From the NCBI GenBank assembly GCA_019242065.1, contig JAFAWJ010000836.1, forward strand, positions 1 through 10,269: a stretch of DNA of 10,269 bases, written 5' to 3'. This stretch comes from Chloroflexota bacterium. GTDB lineage: Bacteria > Chloroflexota > UBA6077 > CF-72. The position numbers were made by a program, and so were the translations under genes. The notes under the pieces were generated by a model. That model had not been told where the DNA came from, searched no databases, and saw nothing but the letters and a program-made list of their open reading frames with translations. Positions within the stretch are counted from its first letter, which is position 1. Every line of letters starts with the position of its first letter. This document shows, piece by piece, positions 6,730 to 10,269 of this stretch.

Positions 6730-8801
6730 CAGGCGCGCACCAGCAGCAGGTTGCCGAAGGCATCCACCTGGGCCAGCATGCCAGGTGGGACGACGGTCGT
6801 CGAGCCGAATTCTTCGATAATGGCCGGTCCTGTCACGTTGTCCTCGGGCTGCAGGGCGTCACGCGCGTAGCGTGGCGTCTGGCAGAGCTTGTCCGCAAAG
6901 ACCACCGGGCGTGCGCCGCCGGAGATCAAGGCTCCGGTCCGATGACGCTGCATGGGTGCAATCGTTGGCCGGCGGATCGGCCCGACGCCGGTCACACGCA
7001 GGTTCACCCACTCCACAACCTGACCGGGTGAGTCCGCGTAGCTGTAGCCATAGGCGGCCTGGTGCGCGACGTGGAAGTTGGTAATGGTCGCGTCGGCCAG
7101 ATGGCGGTCGACCTTGCCGTCCGGCACCGCGACGCGCACCTCCCAGGCCTGACCGAGATAGCGCACATCCGCGGAACGTACCAGCAGCATCTCGGACTCG
7201 GCAAATCCCTCGCGCTGCAGTGACGCCCGCGCCTGCGCTTCCAGTGAGTCGAACACGACGCGGAGGTGCTCGAGGTCCAGCCGGTCGTCGCGCTGCACGG
7301 CAGTCGCGACGAAGTCGTTCTTCAGGTCGACGGTGAGCAGCCCAAAGGCCGACACGTTGCCCGGGTCACGCGGAATGAGCGCGCCACGCAAGCCGAGCAC
7401 GTCCACCAGCGCGCCGGCGTGCAGTGGACCCGAGCCGCCAAACGCCACCAGCACATAGTCGCGCACGTCGAGACCCCGCCGCACCGTCACCTGGCGGAGC
7501 GCATTCGCCTGGCCCCAGGCGGCAATTTCCAGGACGCCAGCGGCAGTCCGCATCACGTCCAGTTTCAGGTGTTGAGCCAGCACCTGGAGCCCGCGCTCCG
7601 CGAGCTCACGGTCGAGCGGAATCTCGCCGCCGAGGAGGTGGGGCGGAATCCACCCCAGCAACAACGCGGCGTCGGTGACCGTCGGTGCCTGCCCGCCGCG
7701 GGCGTAGCACATCGGACCCGGATCGGCGCCCGCGCTGCGCGGACCCACCTTCAGCCGCCCATCCGGACCGACCGCCGCGATGGAGCCTCCACCGGCACCG
7801 ACGGTGACCACGTCCAGCATCGGCACCTTGACCGGGAAGCGACCAACCATGCCCGACGTGGTGAGCTGGGGTTCACCGCCGTCGATCACCGCCACATCGG
7901 TACTTGTGCCACCACCATCCATGGTCAGGATGCGGTCGAACCCGGCGGTGCTGGCCAGAAGCGCGGCGCCGAGCGCACCGGCGGCTGGCCCGCTCAGGAT
8001 GGTGGCCACCGGTTGGCGGCCAACCTCCGTGGCCGAAATCACTCCACCGTTGGACTTCATGATGTAGAACGGCGTACCCGGGTGGACCTCGTCGGCAATC
8101 CGCTGCTGGATCTGGCCCACGTAGTGTCCGACGCGCGGCTTGACGAACGCATCCACCAGCGTCGTGACGGCGCGCTCGTATTCGCGGTACTCCGGCAGCA
8201 CGTCCGACGACAGCGAGACATGCGCATCCGGATACACCCGCTTGAGGACCTCGCGCATCCTGCGCTCGTGCGCGGGATTGGCGTAGGAGTGCAGAAAGCA
8301 CACGCCAACGCAGTCCAGCCCGTGGTCGCGCAACCACACGGCGGTTGCTTCCGCCTCCGCTTCGTCGAACGGAACCAGCGGATCCCCGTGGTAATCCAGA
8401 CGCTCGCGCACTTCACGGACGTGGTGGAGCGGCACGATTCGCTCAGGCTTGACCCAGAAATACGAGTTGCCATAGCCCTGCGGCACGCTCTGGCGGGCGA
8501 TCTCCAGGATCGCCTTGAAGCCGCTGGTGACGACCAGTGCGACGCCGGGGAACTCTTCGCCGAGCAGGGCGTTGGTGGCGACTGTCGTGCCATGGGCGAG
8601 GTGGTGGATTGCCTCGGGGGAGCGCGCGGACAGGCTCGCGATGGCGCGGACGGCGGCCATGAAGCCGAGTGAGGGATCGGCCGGGGTGGTGGGTGTTTTG
8701 GTGCTCCACACCTGGCCGGAGCTGTCGTCGATGGCGACGACGTCGGTGAAGGTGCCGCCGGTGTCGATGCCGATGCGCAGGTCCGTGCCAGGTCCGGGCA
8801 T
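6729..8801 (-). CDS. hyuA: Hydantoinase / oxoprolinase family protein, HyuA (ATP-binding) subunit
   Basis: HyuA is the actin/Hsp70-fold ATPase half of the cyclic-amide hydrolase. From ATG 8801 it has 690 residues, normal for the family. Motifs in order are IGIDTGGTFTD (10-20, phosphate-1 loop), HGTTVATNALL (71-81), SNGGVISA (250-257), SGPAAGALGA (270-279), MDGGGTSTDVAV (294-305, phosphate-2 loop), GAGGGSIA (335-342), SAGADPGPMCY (356-366) and FGGSGPLHA (454-462). The C-terminus carries the hydantoinase_A C-domain with GPAIIEEFGSTTVVPPG. I chose ATG 8801 because family proteins begin a few residues before the phosphate loop. An in-frame GTG at 8855 would add 18 residues without family similarity and would run into the phosphatase relic. 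It is the first gene of the four-gene overlapping operon, so transcription probably starts just upstream. No Shine-Dalgarno is visible, and a leaderless transcript is possible but unproven. Confidence 0.95.
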   Translation of the reverse strand: MPGPGTDLRIGIDTGGTFTDVVAIDDSSGQVWSTKTPTTPADPSLGFMAAVRAIASLSARSPEAIHHLAHGTTVATNALLGEEFPGVALVVTSGFKAILEIARQSVPQGYGNSYFWVKPERIVPLHHVREVRERLDYHGDPLVPFDEAEAEATAVWLRDHGLDCVGVCFLHSYANPAHERRMREVLKRVYPDAHVSLSSDVLPEYREYERAVTTLVDAFVKPRVGHYVGQIQQRIADEVHPGTPFYIMKSNGGVISATEVGRQPVATILSGPAAGALGAALLASTAGFDRILTMDGGGTSTDVAVIDGGEPQLTTSGMVGRFPVKVPMLDVVTVGAGGGSIAAVGPDGRLKVGPRSAGADPGPMCYARGGQAPTVTDAALLLGWIPPHLLGGEIPLDRELAERGLQVLAQHLKLDVMRTAAGVLEIAAWGQANALRQVTVRRGLDVRDYVLVAFGGSGPLHAGALVDVLGLRGALIPRDPGNVSAFGLLTVDLKNDFVATAVQRDDRLDLEHLRVVFDSLEAQARASLQREGFAESEMLLVRSADVRYLGQAWEVRVAVPDGKVDRHLADATITNFHVAHQAAYGYSYADSPGQVVEWVNLRVTGVGPIRRPTIAPMQRHRTGALISGGARPVVFADKLCQTPRYARDALQPEDNVTGPAIIEEFGSTTVVPPGMLAQVDAFGNLLLVRA

Positions 8802-8835
8802 CGGCCGATGGTAGCAGGCAGACCGGCCGCTCAGC
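8802..8835 (-). promoter_or_regulatory. Short gap upstream of hyuA, probable location of operon start signals
   Basis: Only 34 bases separate hyuA ATG 8801 from the last recognisable codon of the phosphatase relic. On the minus strand TACCAT (8813-8808) sits six bases before the ATG and resembles a poor -10 element of a leaderless promoter, but I find no good -35 at the right spacing. There is no ribosome binding site. The call rests mainly on position, and the promoter may lie inside the relic. Confidence 0.25.
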
Positions 8836-9441
8836 CCCCCAGTCTGACTTGACACTCACGACGGTGAAGTTGTGCTCCTGTGCGGACGACAGGGCTCGCT
8901 CGGCGCCTTTGTCGTAGGCCACATCGCCAGGACCCGTCTCGTCGTCGTGATGGATCAGTCGAACGTGGAGCCGTAGCGCACGTGGCTGGTCTGCGTGTCG
9001 TAGCTGAGGCCCAATGCCGAACCGATGACGCGCTCCGGGGGAATGCCGTAATAGTCCAGCGTCATCGGCCACATGAAGTCGCGATCACTGCCTGACACGA
9101 TGTAGCAGGCACACCCGTGGGCTTCGAGATAGCGCAGCAGCTCGATCATCGGCTGGTAAATCGCCTGGCGACAGGCTCAGGTGCTGCGCGTCGCGGTAGA
9201 AGGCCGCCACCGAGGCCTCGTACTCCTCGACGCTGGATCCGCCCTGGCCGCGGCGGCCCACTGCTGCACGATGAAATGCAACTCGGTGGGCGTCGCCTTT
9301 TCGGTCCACAGTGTGCCGCCGTTGTCAAAAACGGCCACGCGTTCGAGTTCGGGCACCGCCGGGCCCGCTGCTGACGGCGTTGACCAAGGCTTCGATTGTC
9401 TGACGGGTTGGGGTCGTCGCCCACCCCGACAAGTCACTCAC
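8836..9441 (-). pseudogene. Degraded HAD-family phosphatase, at least five frame-shifted pieces
   Basis: Successive minus-strand pieces, each in a different frame from the one before, rebuild a HAD-superfamily phosphatase of the roughly 300-residue type in the order N to C. They are: TPTRQTIEALVNAVSSGP (ending about 9361); VPELERVAVFDNGGTLWTEK and on to ADPAS (9359-9228); SVEEYEASVAAFYRDAQHL (about 9237-9166); IYQPMIELLRYLEAHGCACY with IVSGSDRDFMWP and YGIPPERVIGSALG (9164-8955); and LRLHVRLIHHDDETG with KGAERALSSAQEHNFTVVSV and KSDWG (8976-8836). About 190 codons remain, so a large part, including the C-terminal GNSDGD-type metal-binding motif between the last two pieces, is deleted. Motif I reads FDNGGTLW instead of DNDGT, losing the acid/base Asp. 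No product can be functional. The N-terminal end (GTG at 9441) lies only a few bases from the truncated SulP relic on the other strand. Confidence 0.85.
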
Positions 9442-9446
9442 GGCGT

Positions 9447-10269
9447 ACCGGCCTGTTCAGCATCCCCGAAGGGATGGCCTACGCCAGCATCGCGGGCTTC
9501 AACCCGGTCCTCGGCCTGTACGTCGGCACTCTGGCATGCTGCCGACGCTGGTTGGCTCGGTCTTCGCCCGCACGGTGCTGATGGCCACCACGCTCACCAG
9601 CGCCCTCGCCCTGTCCTCGCAGAGCGTGCTCGTCGAAGCCGGCGTCGACCCGACCGACCTGCACAACGTGGCCACGCTCACATTGCTCGTGGGCGCCTCC
9701 ATGGCCGTGTTCGGTCTGCTGCGCCTCGGATCGCTGATGGGCTTCGTCTCGAACGCGGTCATGACCGGCTTTACCACCGGCATCGCCCTGCAGATCGTGG
9801 TTGGCGTGATCAAGGACGCCACCGGCTACCCGCCGCAGGGCGACAACACGATCGGCAAGCTCCTGGATTCTGTGGTCCACATCCACAACTGGGACGTGCC
9901 GTCGACACTCGTCGCCCTGGTGACGATCGGCATCCGGGTGGTGGCCCATCAGGTCAAGCGGCTCGCATCGCTGGCCACGCTGGTGGCCATGATCGTGGCG
10001 ACGCTCGGCGTACTGGTGCTGGGCGTCCACGTCGAGCAGGTCGGCGATATTGCCACGATCCCACGCGCGCTGCCTGCACCGGCGCTGCCCGATCTGACGG
10101 TCGCGCCGAAACTGATCGTCGACGCGATTGCGGTGTCGCTGGTCGCGCTGGCCCAGGCCGCCGGCATCGCCGCGGCGGTGCCCAATCCCGACGGGCGCCG
10201 CTCGAGCGCCTCCGGCGATTTCTGGCCCAGGGGGTCGCCAACCTGGTCGGCGGCTGGTTTCAGGCGCTG
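9447..10269 (+). pseudogene. SulP-family anion transporter, N-terminally truncated and frameshifted, running off the window
   Basis: The match begins abruptly at 9447 with TGLFSIPEGMAYASIAGFNP, the first conserved SulP transmembrane block, without the preceding N-terminal segment or a start codon in context. At about 9535 the frame slips by one missing base: LYVGTLA continues as MLPTLVGSVFARTVLMATT (from 9536). That second frame stays open for over 200 codons with several hydrophobic membrane segments (for example LTLLVGASMAVFGLLRLGSL and LATLVAMIVATLGVLVLGV) and reaches the conserved VPNPDG block. Near 10222 a second base is missing: SGDF should continue as LAQGVANLVGGWFQAL, which is found in the next frame to the window end. 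SulP proteins move sulfate, bicarbonate or other anions across the inner membrane and are usually 480 residues or longer. The C-terminus and any STAS domain lie outside the window. Two frameshifts plus the lost N-terminus make a pseudogene the best call. Confidence 0.85.

Noticed and set aside
7266..8672. 468-codon plus-strand open frame
   Set aside because: Antisense to hyuA, whose frame carries all family motifs. The plus frame has no recognisable domain.
8849..8871. TTGACA on the plus strand as a -35 element
   Set aside because: No -10-like hexamer follows at 16-18 bases, it lies within the antisense of phosphatase relic codons, and no plus-strand gene starts nearby.
1..10269. tRNA, rRNA, CRISPR arrays, insertion sequences, riboswitches
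   Set aside because: I saw no cloverleaf, spaced direct repeats, transposase-like protein or terminal repeats on either strand. A covariance-model scan was not possible.

Overview
The window is high-GC DNA, probably from a free-living soil or sediment bacterium. There is no rRNA or other taxonomic marker. HyuAB paired with CO-dehydrogenase-like molybdenum hydroxylases is seen in Chloroflexota, Actinomycetota, Rokubacteria-like lineages and some Proteobacteria, so I do not commit to a phylum. None of the starts I examined has a clear Shine-Dalgarno sequence.

Layout. (1) Positions 1-550, minus strand: the N-terminal 183 codons of a TIM-barrel sugar phosphate isomerase/epimerase, cut by the window edge. 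(2) About 640-1066, plus strand: a decayed class III adenylate/guanylate cyclase domain with one frameshift and a 35-bp micro-inversion at 653-687. Flipping that segment restores the canonical cyclase motif in frame. (3) 1086-8801, minus strand: four intact genes with 1-4 base overlaps, in the order hyuA, hyuB, an FAD/2Fe-2S fusion subunit, and a CoxL-like molybdopterin subunit. (4) 8836-9441, minus strand: a HAD-family phosphatase pseudogene in at least five frame-shifted pieces. (5) 9447-10269, plus strand: a SulP anion transporter pseudogene without its N-terminus and with two frameshifts, running off the window edge.

How it works together. The core is a catabolic operon. A xanthine-dehydrogenase-family molybdenum hydroxylase (Mo subunit plus a two-domain electron-transfer subunit) is encoded with an ATP-dependent hydantoinase/oxoprolinase pair. 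The simplest hypothesis is that the hydroxylase inserts oxygen next to a ring nitrogen of an N-heterocycle, giving a lactam or imide, and HyuAB then opens that ring at the cost of ATP. The substrate cannot be read from the sequence. The operon is intact and tightly packed, while both flanks are gene relics. That contrast suggests either selection for the operon or its recent arrival in decaying DNA, and it argues against uniformly poor sequence quality.
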